NCBI RefSeq assembly: GCF_000004195.4
Contig: NC_030684.2
Span: forward strand, 107,476,429-107,540,428
Direction of reading: 5' to 3'
Source of the DNA: Xenopus tropicalis
Lineage: Eukaryota; Chordata; Amphibia; Anura; Pipidae
Length of the DNA stretch: 64,000 nt
Shown here: positions 12,238 through 22,854 of the stretch, piece after piece
Layout of the letters: every line of letters starts with the position of its first letter
How positions within the stretch are numbered: the stretch's first letter is position 1
Notes under the pieces: model-generated
What the model was told of the DNA's origin: nothing
The model's input: the letters and a program-made list of their open reading frames with translations, nothing else
Database searches by the model: none
Program-made: the position numbers and the translations under genes

Positions 12238-14637
12238 TACCATTTATTTTAGATGAATATATATCCACCCTGGATTGCTGTTTTAAATCAGTTGTTTGCT
12301 CTTCTGTGGGGTTTAACCCTCTAAATCTAAGACTGTGAGTTGTAAAATGAATTCTAAATGGTATGAAAAAATGTGAATCTATTGATAGAAACTGACAGTA
12401 ACACGTGAAGGTTATGCAGAGACCTTTATTCACTGTATATACATTTAAAATATAGGTAAGTGTGGCCTTTAGCCTTGAATTCAACCGTAGGGTTGTGTCC
12501 CGGTTGGTATTTTGTTGGCCAAGCCAGTAAAACACCCACCAAGGATGGGGCAAATTTACTGCTTTTGTAATACTTTAAGTTGATCCCTCAGCCTGCCCCT
12601 GACCTGTCCCAATCTTACCTTTTATCATCATAGATCCACTCACCAACCTACCCGCCTCCTTCCATCCTCGCATCATTGTCCTGCCCACTTGTGCCATGTC
12701 CACCCCCTCCACAGCCAGTAAAAACTCATTGGAAAGGTAACAACCCAAACTATCAAAAATAGATGGACCTGTTGTTTCTGTCATCTAATGTGTATGCCCC
12801 AAGTATATATATATAAATATGGCAGAGCAACGAACCACTAAATAAATGACTTCATTAATTCGACTTTACTGCAAATTGAGTTTTAAATCTGAGTTCCTGA
12901 ATTGTCCAGACTTCTTAAGCGCAAAAAACGCCAAAACTCGAGACTCTTTGCAAATGGTGGGTGGGAAAAAAATTTAACTGTTAGTAAATAGCCCCCTTAG
13001 TGCTCCATTGGTGCCAGGGGTGGGGGTTGGGTATGTCCTAAAACACTAACCAGGCTGCTTTCTTTTAACCACAAACAAGCAGACAAAATAAGTTTCAAGA
13101 AGAAGAAAAATGCCCCATATTCCTGTATGGCTTAAAAGCCACCCCATTGAATTTGCTAATTATTTTTGTATAGAATCCTGTGTATTTAGAAATGTTTCTG
13201 CAAGGTGTTATTATTGGCACCTGAATGGCACACAGGCTTAGCCATGAGAGGTCCCGGGCATTCAGTGGCCTTGTAACACCAGCCCAGTGCAATATCCGCA
13301 TACATCGATACCTTTCCCCTTCAGTCTGCCTATAACAGAGCTGCTGGTTTAATGGATGCTCATATCATTGTAGGACTTTATGTTGCAGAATTACATTATC
13401 TGTATGCCAGACTGATTTTTTTTTGTATTAACATCACTAAGGATCTGCTTTATTCCCTGTTATCCTGATAGGCCATTGATAGCCCCTGTTTCAAATAAAG
13501 AGGGTAACCCTGAGGCTTTATACTGTTGCTGTTCAGTAGATGGCGTGCTGTTACTTGCTACGTGCTTCGTCTGTATCACTACTGAATATACCGAAATCAC
13601 AAGCACTTCAAAGTAAAAAAATATATATATATATTTCTGTGTTCTATGTACAAACTGGGTCTACTTTCATTATATTTTTCTATGAGTGTTTAATAAAGCA
13701 CATGGACGAAAATGATTCTGCACAGAGAGCCTTATTTATCTGAATATATTTATTAGTTTGTGTGGAATGTGCCATGTTTGATAAGGTAAAATGACAACTT
13801 GCACAGACTCTAATGAATCAGTGCCCTGTGGCCAAGTTTTTAAAGAATATGTTGGAATGCTTGCGTAGCTTTATAGAGCAACAGTGTTTTAATGGAACCC
13901 TTAACACTGGTTTAACCAAAGTCACTCCTGTCAGCTGTCTATCTTTTAAAAAATAATGCCATTGGCTGTGATCTGTTGATACTTTCACTGCAGGCTTTCT
14001 AATGCTAAAGCTCTAGTACAAACCCATGTGAATGGCTGGCTAATACTGCATCTCGGTGTAGGGATGTTGGTTAAAATGCAAATAAATTCCCATCAATAAT
14101 GATATTTCATCAGCATTCCTTAGTAAGGAGGCTGATGTACCGGCAATACTATGGAACTGTAGATATTTGCTGCTAAAGCTGGATACATTGTTGGATGCAC
14201 ACACAGTTCAGCAAAAAAAACAGATTTTTTGGTTAAAGTTGGCCTTTCCTTCTATTGCACATGCTTGATGATCAAAGAAGGTGCGGTTTTCTCCTAACAG
14301 GAGCACCAGCTGGGGGTTTCGGGTAAGTCATTACAATCACTGGGGGAGGCTAACATTGTGGCACCCCCCTAGTGATATATTAAAAAAGGAACAAAACTCA
14401 CTGTAACTCTTCTCTCTGTGTCAGCTCATTTCCCAGGTTTTCTGTCTTTCATTATTTTACCCAATATACATTTCATACTTTTTTCAGAAGCAGTATAGGG
14501 GTGTACTTAGCATATGAATGGGGGTAAGCAGCTTATTGCCAGTGTAAATGCCCATGTTACTGTCTAGCCTGAGAATAACAATGTATTTTATATTTTGTAA
14601 CTTTTTGCCAAATAAAATAGGTAATAAACACCCTTAG
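12238..14637. other. intergenic, no gene seen
   Basis: AT-rich sequence with small TA tracts (12806-12817, 13619-13634). 12800-13000 has the CG-containing style of the foldback MITEs but no resolved ends. Open frames in this stretch are short and without motifs. Confidence 0.55.
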
Positions 14638-14815
14638 GGGCACATTCATTAAAGTACAATTGAATCCGAATACAAAAAAATCTTATTTTTTTTGTACTGT
14701 GCGTATTTTTTGCAACTTTTTCATGCCTTGCGACAATTTGCGCAACTATTTGTGTGACAAAATCATATTTGTCTTGCCGAATACGTTTTGGATTCATTCA
14801 AGCTTCATTATCGTG
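14638..14815. mobile_element. foldback-MITE fragment next to the minisatellite
   Basis: GGGGCACATTCATTAAAGT followed by TTGAATCCGAATAC, then later the inverted GAATACGTTTTGGATTCATTCAAG, resembles the terminal part of a foldback MITE. The tandem array begins where the interior of such an element would start, suggesting the array grew out of it. Confidence 0.5.
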
Positions 14816-15856
14816 ACTTTCCTTGGGCCAGGTTGGAGCTGCAGAGTGCCATTGAGTCCTATGGGAGACATTCCTTGGGCCGGGTTGGAGCTGCAGAGTG
14901 CCATTGAGTCCTATGGGAGACTTTCCTTGGGCCGGGTTGGAGCTGCAGAGTGCCATTGAGCCCTATGGGAGACTTTCCTTGGGCCGGGTTGGAGCTGCAG
15001 AGTGCCATTGAGCCCTATGGGAGACTTTCCTTGGGCCGGGTTGGAGCTGCAGAGTGCCATTGAGCCCTATGGGAGACTTTCCTTGGGCCGGGTTGGAGCT
15101 GCAGAGTGCCATTGAGCCCTATGGGAGACATTCCTTGGGCCGGGTTGGAGCTGCAGAGTGCCATTGAGCCCTATGGGAGACTTTCCTTGGGCCGGGTTGG
15201 AGCTGCAGAGTGCCATTGAGCCCTATGGGAGACTTTCCTTGGGCCGGGTTGGAGCTGCAGAGTGCCATTGAGCCCTATGGGAGACTTTCCTTGGGCCGGG
15301 TTGGAGCTGCAGAGTGCAATTGAGCCCTATGGGAGACTTTCCTTGGGCCGGGTTGGAGCTGCAGAGTGCCATTGAGCCCTATGGGAGGCTTTCCTTGGGC
15401 CGGGTTGGAGCTGCAGAGTGCCATTGAGCCCTATGGGAGACTTTCCTTGGGCCGGGTTGGAGCTGCAGAGTGCCATTGAGCCCTATGGGAGACTTTCCTT
15501 GGGCCGGGTTGGAGCTGCAGAGTGCCATTGAGCCCTATGGGAGACTTTCCTTGGGCCGGGTTGGAGCTGCAGAGTGCCATTGAGCCCTATGGGAGACTTT
15601 CCTTGGGCCAGGTTGGAGCTGCAGAGTGCCATTGAGTCCTATGGGAGACTTTCCTTGGGCCAGGTTGGAGCTGCAGAGTGCCATTGAGCCCTATGGGAGA
15701 CTTTCCTTGGGCCGGGTTGGAGCTGCAGAGTGCCATTGAGTCCTATGGGAGACTTTCCTTGGGCCAGGTTGGAGCTGCAGAGTGCCATTGAGTCCTATGG
15801 GAGACTTTCCTTGGGCCAGGTTGGAGCTGCAGAGTGCCATTGAGCCCTATGGGAGG
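14816..15856. repeat. 52-bp minisatellite, 20 tandem copies
   Basis: CCTTGGGC recurs exactly every 52 bp from 14821 to 15809, 20 copies with no insertions or deletions. The core of each unit is GGTTGGAGCTGCAGAGTGCC followed by ATTGAG(T/C)CCTATGGGAG. Main variants are GGCCAGG or GGCCGGG, and GAGTCC or GAGCCC. Central copies 3-15 are nearly uniform (GGCCGGG, GAGCCC), while the outer copies carry the A and T variants. Since 52 is not a multiple of 3, the array cannot keep one reading frame. Confidence 0.95.
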
Positions 15857-18757
15857 CTTCCAAAATCATCTACCATTTGCATTTGCAAAATTATAACCTA
15901 CTGTGCCTAGCATATCACTGCATGTAACCTTGGGTTGCTGTCTGCCTGGTTTTACATGGACTGTCAGGTTTCAAAGGTCTAAAATTAGACAGAAAATATG
16001 TCAGTGCTCCCGAAAGTGGATCATAGTTGATCCCCATGGACCAATGTAATGTTCCAAACTTGAAATGCACTTTAAATGTCTTGGGTTAGGGGATTTCCTA
16101 AGGTTGTTCACATGGAAGTTTTAATTTCTATGTTGCCAAGCTCTTTAGGTTCACCAAATGTGTTTAGTATTATAAGGATTAATGATCCCTATTTCTTTCC
16201 ATCCCAATGAAGAATGGCACTAAAGACTCTGTGCATCACGAGGCATCTACAAGTAAAGGTGCTCATACTATCTATGTTGTTTTCTTGAAACAAAAACATG
16301 CAGCCGACTCAATATGTATGTTTCCACTTTGATGTATATATTTTATGCCTCTCCATAATCTGCCTAAAAGAAACAGGCTTTTATTGAGTGCTGTTTTTCT
16401 AGAAAATGGCTCTAAGAGACCAGGGTTATAGTAGTTTTTGCTGACAGGCCTTCCGTTAGTTGGGGGAATCCTATAACATGAACAGTTATCTTTTTCAGAA
16501 TATAAAATTTCCATCTGGATATGGTTATAGTCAGCTGGGGGTGAATCTTTAAATCTCAAACAACCCAAAAAATATGAGTTGGATTTTGAGCATCACGTCA
16601 ATTGGAGAAATCAAAAGATAAATGAATGCAAAACCATTCCACGTGTTTCTCAGAGCCTTTGGGAAGGAAATGAAAGAAGCATATATGTCGGTCCATTTGA
16701 CATATTGGTTTGGAACATTCTACGTTTAAACGCAGCACACATGAAGTGGGAGGCTATTTGGGAGCATAATGCATCTCAATGCAAGGAAGGGAGCTTATAT
16801 AACATGTAAAGGAAGTTTACATAATTACTCATTAGTAATAGCGGAATGAAGGGGAATAAGGACATTACCTGCTCCCTCTCCCTCCTGGCTGCTTTGCTTT
16901 CTGCAGTCAAAAGTCCAGTCTGTCCAACACTTGCGCTTCTATCTTGTGTTTTAGTGGTAACATTTATGAAGCTTTTATTAAAGCCCCACTTATAAAAAAC
17001 ATGTCACCAAATGGTCAGATGGAAGATTATAATCGTAAAGAGGCTGATGGCTGCCATATTAAATAGCCAACTCATTTCAATGCCTTTTGACACTGATCAT
17101 TTTCTAACTCAATTCTTTGGATCATTTCAGTGTCCAGTTTCCACCACTCATGGGGTTTTTATTTCACCTTCTTCTAAATCAACTAACAGTCAGGAAGGTT
17201 TTCCTTTGACTTTATGCAGCCTGCCAGCTGTTGTTTGACTGCAATTCCCAGAATACACCTGCACAGCAACTGGAGGGCTGCAGGTTGGACAAGGTACTTC
17301 GGGGAAACATTTTTCGACATTTGAAGGTGGTTTTTTAGCACTAAAAGTTGCACATTTCGAGTTAAGGTTCAAAAACTTGAATGTCTGGTATTTATTGAAT
17401 GCAAAAAGCCCGAAAACTTGAACGTAAAACTTTGCCATATAAAAGCCAATAGAAGTCAATGGAAGTTTTCCTAGGCAAAATCCACAGAAAAACTCTGTCA
17501 CTGGTGGATTTTTTCAAGTTATCCTCATGATTATTTTTTAGCGACACAAAACACATTCTAGTTAAGATTCACAAAAGCTTTTGCCACTGAAAAACTTTGT
17601 GGCAAAACTGTATCATAAAAAAATAAATAAATTCTTTTGTGCTTTTTTAATTCAGATCTTTTAATAAAAGACTAAACATTTGTGGTTTCATAAACGTCTA
17701 AAACCAGAAAACTTGGAATGTTAATAAATGTGCCCCAGTATAAATAATGCTGCAGGCTGTGCAGTCTATTCTATGAGACAATGGTGTAACCCTATTAGAA
17801 CTGACCTTTATTTATGCTGTATTGCTATGTTAGTATATTTCCAGCTATTAAAGCTGTGTGTGCGTTTGTGCAGTCCATCCCGGCTGAGAGGGATTTGAAC
17901 CTATGAGTGTCCCAGCCGGTGTATCTCCCCATGGTGCGTCACTGGCAGGTCGCTAGACAAGCTGTATCCCATGCCTCATCCTGCAGGGATCTTGTTCTGA
18001 GCAATTAATGCAGCAGGGCACGTTCCTTTCTCTCTTCTAGGATCTCATGAGGATTCTTTATTCTGGGAATGACTTTTCTCCACACACGTCACAGTTCTTG
18101 CTCTGCAGAAGCTTCACATTTAGCCCTGAGTGCATCTCACACATTATCCCTGTCTTTCCCCTGGTGCATGATGGGAGTTGTGCTGTGAGCATCTCTCAGA
18201 TCTCTCTCTCTGTTGGGATTTGGGAATCTTTCTCTGACGTACAAATATTTAGCTTCCCTCATATGTTTCATTTGGCACTATAAATAAAGGATAGTTATGA
18301 TAATGATTCTGGGAATGCCCCTCTGTGCTTCACTCTGTGGGGATTGTATGTGTCTGTGTGGAAGTTGTGTGTGTATCTCACTGCAGGAGAGATTTTCTCT
18401 TTGCATGGGTCTCTTATTCCCAACTATCATGTCCCTCACTAAAATAATATTTATGTGTTTGCTTTGTCAGATGTCTTATGTGTAACCTCTGTGCAGTGTC
18501 AGACTAAGGTAAACTGGGCCCCCAGGAACCAAACTTCTCTAGCAGCATTTCAAGTGGGCAGGGTAATGTTGGGGGCACGACCAGTGGTGTTTGGGCAGAG
18601 TTGGTGATGTGAGGGCAGCGCTAGGCCAAGCTGGCTGGGTGACATAGGCAACGTGGCTAGCCAGCCTCCCACCCGCTGCTCCCCCCCCCCCCCGGGATGT
18701 GAGTGTGCACAGCCACTAGGGGGCACCAGAGAGGTACAAATACTTAGGATACATGAG
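15857..18757. other. intergenic, no gene seen
   Basis: 17320-17735 has the look of an old MITE, ending near TTAATAAATGTGCCCC. About 17225-17290 carries a common repeat fragment. About 18498-18560 begins with CAGTGTCAGACT, the end of another repeat family seen at 34525. A C run lies at 18680-18693. The remaining open frames are short and motif-less. Confidence 0.45.
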
Positions 18758-19402
18758 GGTTGATTCACTAAAGTGCAATAAAATGTGCGCTATTTAAAAT
18801 TTTATTGCTTCTAATTTTTCGCGTCTTAACGCACAATTCACTAAAATGATACTTGCGTTAATTTAGACACGATGATGCTTGCGTTATTTAAGTCGCAAAG
18901 ACTATTGTCGTGCAGTATTTGACGGAACACGCGCTAATCAACGCATCACGCACAAATAGTCGCCGCATGCAAAAAACGCCCGCCATATTAGCCATACATG
19001 GCATTACTTTCGTAAAACTACTTTTATGAAAATGACCATTTCCCTGCAAACTGGCAGCTGCATCACTCTAGGGCCAACACAGACTTGAATAAATCACACT
19101 GCAAAGTCCATATTGTGTTGCCAAAAGCTCATTAACTGTACTTTTCTATAATTACCGCCTGCCCCAAGTAGGTGTTAATTTTCGCACAGACAAATGCGAT
19201 ATTTAGCGCGTCTAAGTGTTTGTGAATCATGTGTTAGTATTATTTCTGCGCGCAAATTAAAGCAATGCGCTAAAATTTATGCATGCTAAAATTTAACGCA
19301 CATGATATGCAACTTAACGCATGCGTTAATACTTCAGCGAATCGCGCATTTTTTTCGCATCAATTTTAACGCAAAAAATTTATCGACCTTTAGTGAATCG
19401 AC
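18758..19402. mobile_element. large foldback (inverted-repeat) element
   Basis: The left end GTTGATTCACTAAAGTGC is mirrored by CTTTAGTGAATCGACTC at the right end. Long GCGTTAA-rich and TTAACGC-rich arms run inward for about 150-250 nt. CG dinucleotides are far denser than in the flanks. It has no coding capacity, and it lies just beyond the probable smoc1 poly(A) site. Confidence 0.75.
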
Positions 19403-19554
19403 TCTATGCTGTTTGTAAGATATAGATATATGTCCCACACTGTTTCTAATAGATACAGGTTGTTTCTAACCAAGTGGTTACCCATAGAGCAGAAATGACC
19501 TGCAGCAGCCCCGCGACCTTAGAGAGAAGGGAGAATAAGAGAGAAGGAAGAATA

Positions 19555-21199
19555 TGTAGGCAAAATTCAATTCTTTTATTTATCAACAGTTACAAGTCTA
19601 TAGCAAACAAACAAAAAAAAAACTGGGTACTTTTTAAGGAAGTCTGACATTGCTTTAGTCATTACATATGAATAGCAGTTTGCTTAGTGAGCATTATAAC
19701 TGCTAAAGCCCATGTTTCTTAAGGAATGCACAACCTTTGGCCCCCCAGCGTCTCCTCACTAACTTTGCCACATGGCCAGTATTTTACCGGCCTGGCTTGA
19801 TGCCAACGTTAACAGGGCAGAAAGATAAATATATTTCCCCAGAAATGGTGGCCACCCTACTCCTCACCAGCTGGCTGGCACAGTTGTACTGGGAATGCTG
19901 CTTGGCACGGTTCCCTGCCTTGGGTTCTACATGGCATTGGTGTGATTATACAGGTTGCAGGTTTCCTTTTTATTCAACAAGGTATTCGCCAGGTGACACT
20001 GCTGCGATGCCACTATTATCTGTAATGCAAATAGGCTGAACTATGCCAGAGCCCCACCGGCAGCACAATAGCAAACCTAGAATTACAGCCAACCTGGTAG
20101 TTTGGTGCAATAGGAGGTTAAAGCAAAGAAGGCTTCCCAGACTCCATTTCAGGCCACTGTCACACTCCTCATATACACAGACAGTTTTAGGAATTCCTAA
20201 GAATTTACCAATGTTTATACTGTGTATTTAGTCAATTTCATATTCTCTTCTCTGCTTTCCATACTCAGTTCTTGTGTTCAGACCTCTGTTTGTTCCAATC
20301 AGTACATGATTAACGTTATTTTCCCAAAACAAACACAAGTCGGTGGCAAGTTACCGTTACATTGCCTGCAAGTTATTAAGGCTCATTTATTCCATATGCA
20401 AGGGTGCTCCATTGTTTCTTACATGGTTTGGTCTGTAATATTTATAAATCAAGGTTTCAAAGTTTCTATACACACCGTTCTTGATTTAGGGTCATCACGA
20501 TTGGTCCCAGTCCCCCAATCAAGGGACAAAATTAATTTTGATTTGTTTTTCAACATGGGGAGACTGAAATAAAATCAGGTATTTATGTAGATTTACTGTG
20601 AGAGCCAAAGGAGTAGCAGGCTTTGTATAGTACAATGCTATTAATTAATACATAGGCTGGGCGATAGAGTATTTTATAATGTGTATCATGGAATTATAAT
20701 TGTGCATGGTTCGTCCATCTTGCTAGTGTTTCCTCGTCTCTTTTTGAACAGCATTTTTCCTTTAAAAAACCAAGCGAAAGGAACAGATACAAATGGATGT
20801 GGAAGTTACTTTGAGAGGAAAAGCAGCAAAAGGGAACGGCTTGTGATCTAAAGTCGTATACAAGGAAATCCGTTAAGACCTGTACAAAGGGACTGTACAA
20901 TTTACATATACATTTATATACAGACACTCCATTTTTCCCTCACGAGTTCAATTCCTATTTGTCAGTAGCAGATTTTTAGAAAAAACATCTAAAAAAAACA
21001 AAACAAACAAAAAAAAAAAAGCAACATTTTCTTCTCATTTCCATTCAGGGTAATGGAACATAAAAAAAAACCTTATGAATAAAGTTCACTCAAAAGTGCA
21101 AACATTGTGAGATCCATTGGTGGCTCTGCAACTGCGCCGACACCAAGCCTCTCATTCCCTCACTCTCCTTCCCATCATGTGCTGCTGCTGCCTGCTCTC
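19555..21199 (-). other. smoc1: probable smoc1 3' UTR
   Basis: This stretch runs on the minus strand from the smoc1 TAG stop (21200-21202) to just past an AATAAA at 19580-19575, about 1.6 kb. I recall that the human SMOC1 3' UTR is also long. The stretch is largely free of the repeats that crowd the neighbourhood. 20690-20935 is the least repetitive part. Earlier AATAAA hexamers on this strand, near 20385 and 19955, could give shorter forms. Confidence 0.5.
19575..19580 (-). promoter_or_regulatory. smoc1: candidate distal poly(A) signal of smoc1
   Basis: TTTATT on the plus strand is AATAAA on the minus strand. It is the last such hexamer before the foldback element at 18758-19402, and a cleavage site would fall near 19555. 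Confidence 0.45.
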
Positions 21200-21216
21200 C
21201 TACACAAGGCGACCTG
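21200..21216 (-). CDS. smoc1: SMOC1 terminal coding exon (C-terminal GRLV)
   Basis: This short coding tip encodes Gly-Arg-Leu-Val and a TAG stop, the C-terminus I remember for vertebrate SMOC1. The minus strand reads a pyrimidine-rich tract and then CAGCAG, so two acceptors lie 3 nt apart. Using the first, the exon starts at 21216 and completes a Thr codon (A|CA) after the 22801-22854 exon. Using the second, it starts at 21213 and gives Ser in place of Thr-Gly. Both keep the frame. If the 54-nt exon is skipped, the joins give KEPAGRLV or KEPGRLV. The 3' UTR continues to about 19555. Identification rests on phase, the GRLV* ending and position, so it is firm but not RNA-proven. Confidence 0.85.
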
Positions 21217-21582
21217 CTGGGCACAAAGGCACAAGGCAAAGATGGATTAATAAGCATCCCATAATAGGCAATACAAAGATACATTGAAATTGAAAATACA
21301 TAAATCTCTCACCCCAAGAGGCCAAATGTAGTAAAGTAACCTCCTATCCTCCTCCTATCACTCAGTACAGCCACAGGCATCCAAATAAGCCACATCCATC
21401 CTCCTGCCCCCTAACTTGTATCATTTAGATGCTCAAGTTAAGAAGTGCTGGCCACAATGGGCCACTGTACTTAGCACTTGTTGTATGGTAGGCTGTAAGG
21501 TCAAGGCTCCTCCGTACCCACCGATACAGTGCTCTGCATGCAGTGCCACATTTTCTATCCGCTGCTAGGTGCAGAGCACAGC

Positions 21583-21799
21583 CAGAGTTGGACTGGGGTG
21601 TATGAAGCCCAGCAGGGCTGTCCCCTCAAGGACCCCAGTTGTGAACCTTCCTCATCCCAATCGCAAACCTCCACCCCATCCTCCTGCACAGCACATCATT
21701 CTTATTCATGGCCGCAATCTGGGGATGAGGGAGGAGCACCTGGGTCAGAGAAGAAACAAGGGTTTTTCCCAGTGTCCCCCTGGCCCAGTCCGACCCTGA
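21583..21799. mobile_element. short interspersed repeat with GTTGGACTGGGG ends
   Basis: Begins CAGAGTTGGACTGGGG and ends CCCAGTCCGACCCTG, an imperfect terminal inverted repeat. A second copy with the same ends lies at 37312-37496. Open frames here on both strands are by-products of GC-rich sequence. Confidence 0.6.
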
Positions 21800-21871
21800 G
21801 CACAGCCAGAGCCCAGACACAAGTACATTCTGTCCATGTTCTTAATTAAATTAACATATACATTAATATAT

Positions 21872-22036
21872 ACTCTTGCACAACATGAAAGTTAAAAAAA
21901 CTATTTTATTTATAAGTACATTACAAACTATATTAACCCCTTATAGCCTAACGCGTTTCATGCTTACCCAGCACTTAATCATAGGTACTGGAGCCCAAGT
22001 GCTGGGTACATTTAATTTCATGTTGTGCAAGAGTTT
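21872..22036 (-). mobile_element. inverted-repeat fragment with a degraded hammerhead-like motif
   Basis: CTCTTGCACAACATGAAAG on the left is mirrored by TTTCATGTTGTGCAAGAG on the right. Inside, the minus strand reads ATTAAGTGCTGGGTAAGCAT then GAAACGCG (about 21948-21985), like a hammerhead stem II and GAAAC core with a damaged CTGANGA box. It may be a Penelope-like terminal-repeat fragment. Confidence 0.35.
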
Positions 22037-22800
22037 AAGTATCCATATTACCTATTTTGGTCACTAGGGGACCTCAGTGCACAACTTCATAATTTAATAT
22101 TTGGGAATTTCCTGTAGCTGGTGTAATAACTCCAATACTCTGATTATTCTACGCAGGGACACACCTTAGACTTAAGACAGTAGTAACTCTGACATCCATG
22201 TACCATAGACTGCCATTCTAAATAAAGCCATTAAGGCAGAGAACAATGTAAACATTTGTCTGCAGATTTCAGCATTTGAGAATTAAATTTACTTTAAATT
22301 GCCTTTAAATTAACTTTTAGTATTGATATATCGACATCATATGATATATATATCATTTTTTATTGTTTTTTCAGTTATTCAGGTTTTTGCTCAGCAGCTC
22401 TCCAGTTTGGTGTTTCAGAGGTTATCTGGTTGCTAGGGTCTTATTTGCCCTAGCAACCAGGTAGTAATTTGAAAGAGGGACAGGAATATAAATAGGAGTG
22501 AGACTGAATAGGGCGATAAGCGATAAAAAGTAACAATAAAATTGTAGCCTCACAGGGCAATAGTCTCTTTTTGTCTGCTGGGGTCAGTGACCCCCATCTG
22601 AATGCAGGAAAAAGAAAAGGATGGCAAATAATTACAAATCTACAAAAAATAAATGATGGAGACCAATTGCAGAGTTGCTAAAATAGCTGTTAGAATAGAA
22701 CATTCTATAAAATACTAAAAGTAAACTTAAAGGTGAACCACCCCGTTAACATAATTGCTAGCAGTGAAAGGAAATTACATTGCAGGAAAGACTGACTTAC

Positions 22801-22854
22801 TGAAGGGGTTAGAGCCGGGCCTCTTTCCAGGAGGGAAACTTCCAGCATTCGCAC
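22801..22854 (-). CDS. smoc1: SMOC1 penultimate exon, likely alternatively spliced 54-nt cassette
   Basis: On the minus strand a CTGTTTTCAG acceptor precedes this 54-nt exon, and the donor is A|GTAAGT. The incoming codon is completed as G|GT, and the peptide reads GANAGSFPPGKRPGSNPF before an A that starts the next codon. As I recall, some vertebrate SMOC1 forms have a similar basic, Gly/Pro/Ser-rich insert before GRLV that the common human forms lack. The length is divisible by three and both phases are 1, so skipping it leaves the frame intact. It sits after the second EF-hand and adds a positively charged tail segment, which might affect matrix or heparan-sulphate binding (inference). Confidence 0.75.

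Larger units (their letters stand above)
21217..22800 (-). other. smoc1: smoc1 last intron
   Basis: Starts with the strong donor GTAAGTCAG (minus strand, from 22800) and ends at the CAGCAG acceptor. It contains a repeat at 21583-21799, a possible ribozyme-bearing retroelement fragment at 21872-22036, and a diverged repeat at about 22370-22750 (with CTGGTTGCTAGGG and CCCTAGCAACCAG inverted inside). Confidence 0.75.

Noticed and set aside
14660..14959. 99-codon open frame entering the tandem array
   Set aside because: The 52-bp period shifts frame each unit and a stop is soon reached; not a repeat protein.
14816..15856. CRISPR-like regular array
   Set aside because: Units are contiguous with no unique spacers and the DNA is vertebrate; it is a minisatellite.
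17875..17945. tRNA-like B box (GGTTCAAATCC on the minus strand)
   Set aside because: No matching A box, T-stem pairing or cloverleaf could be formed, so neither a tRNA nor a clear SINE head.
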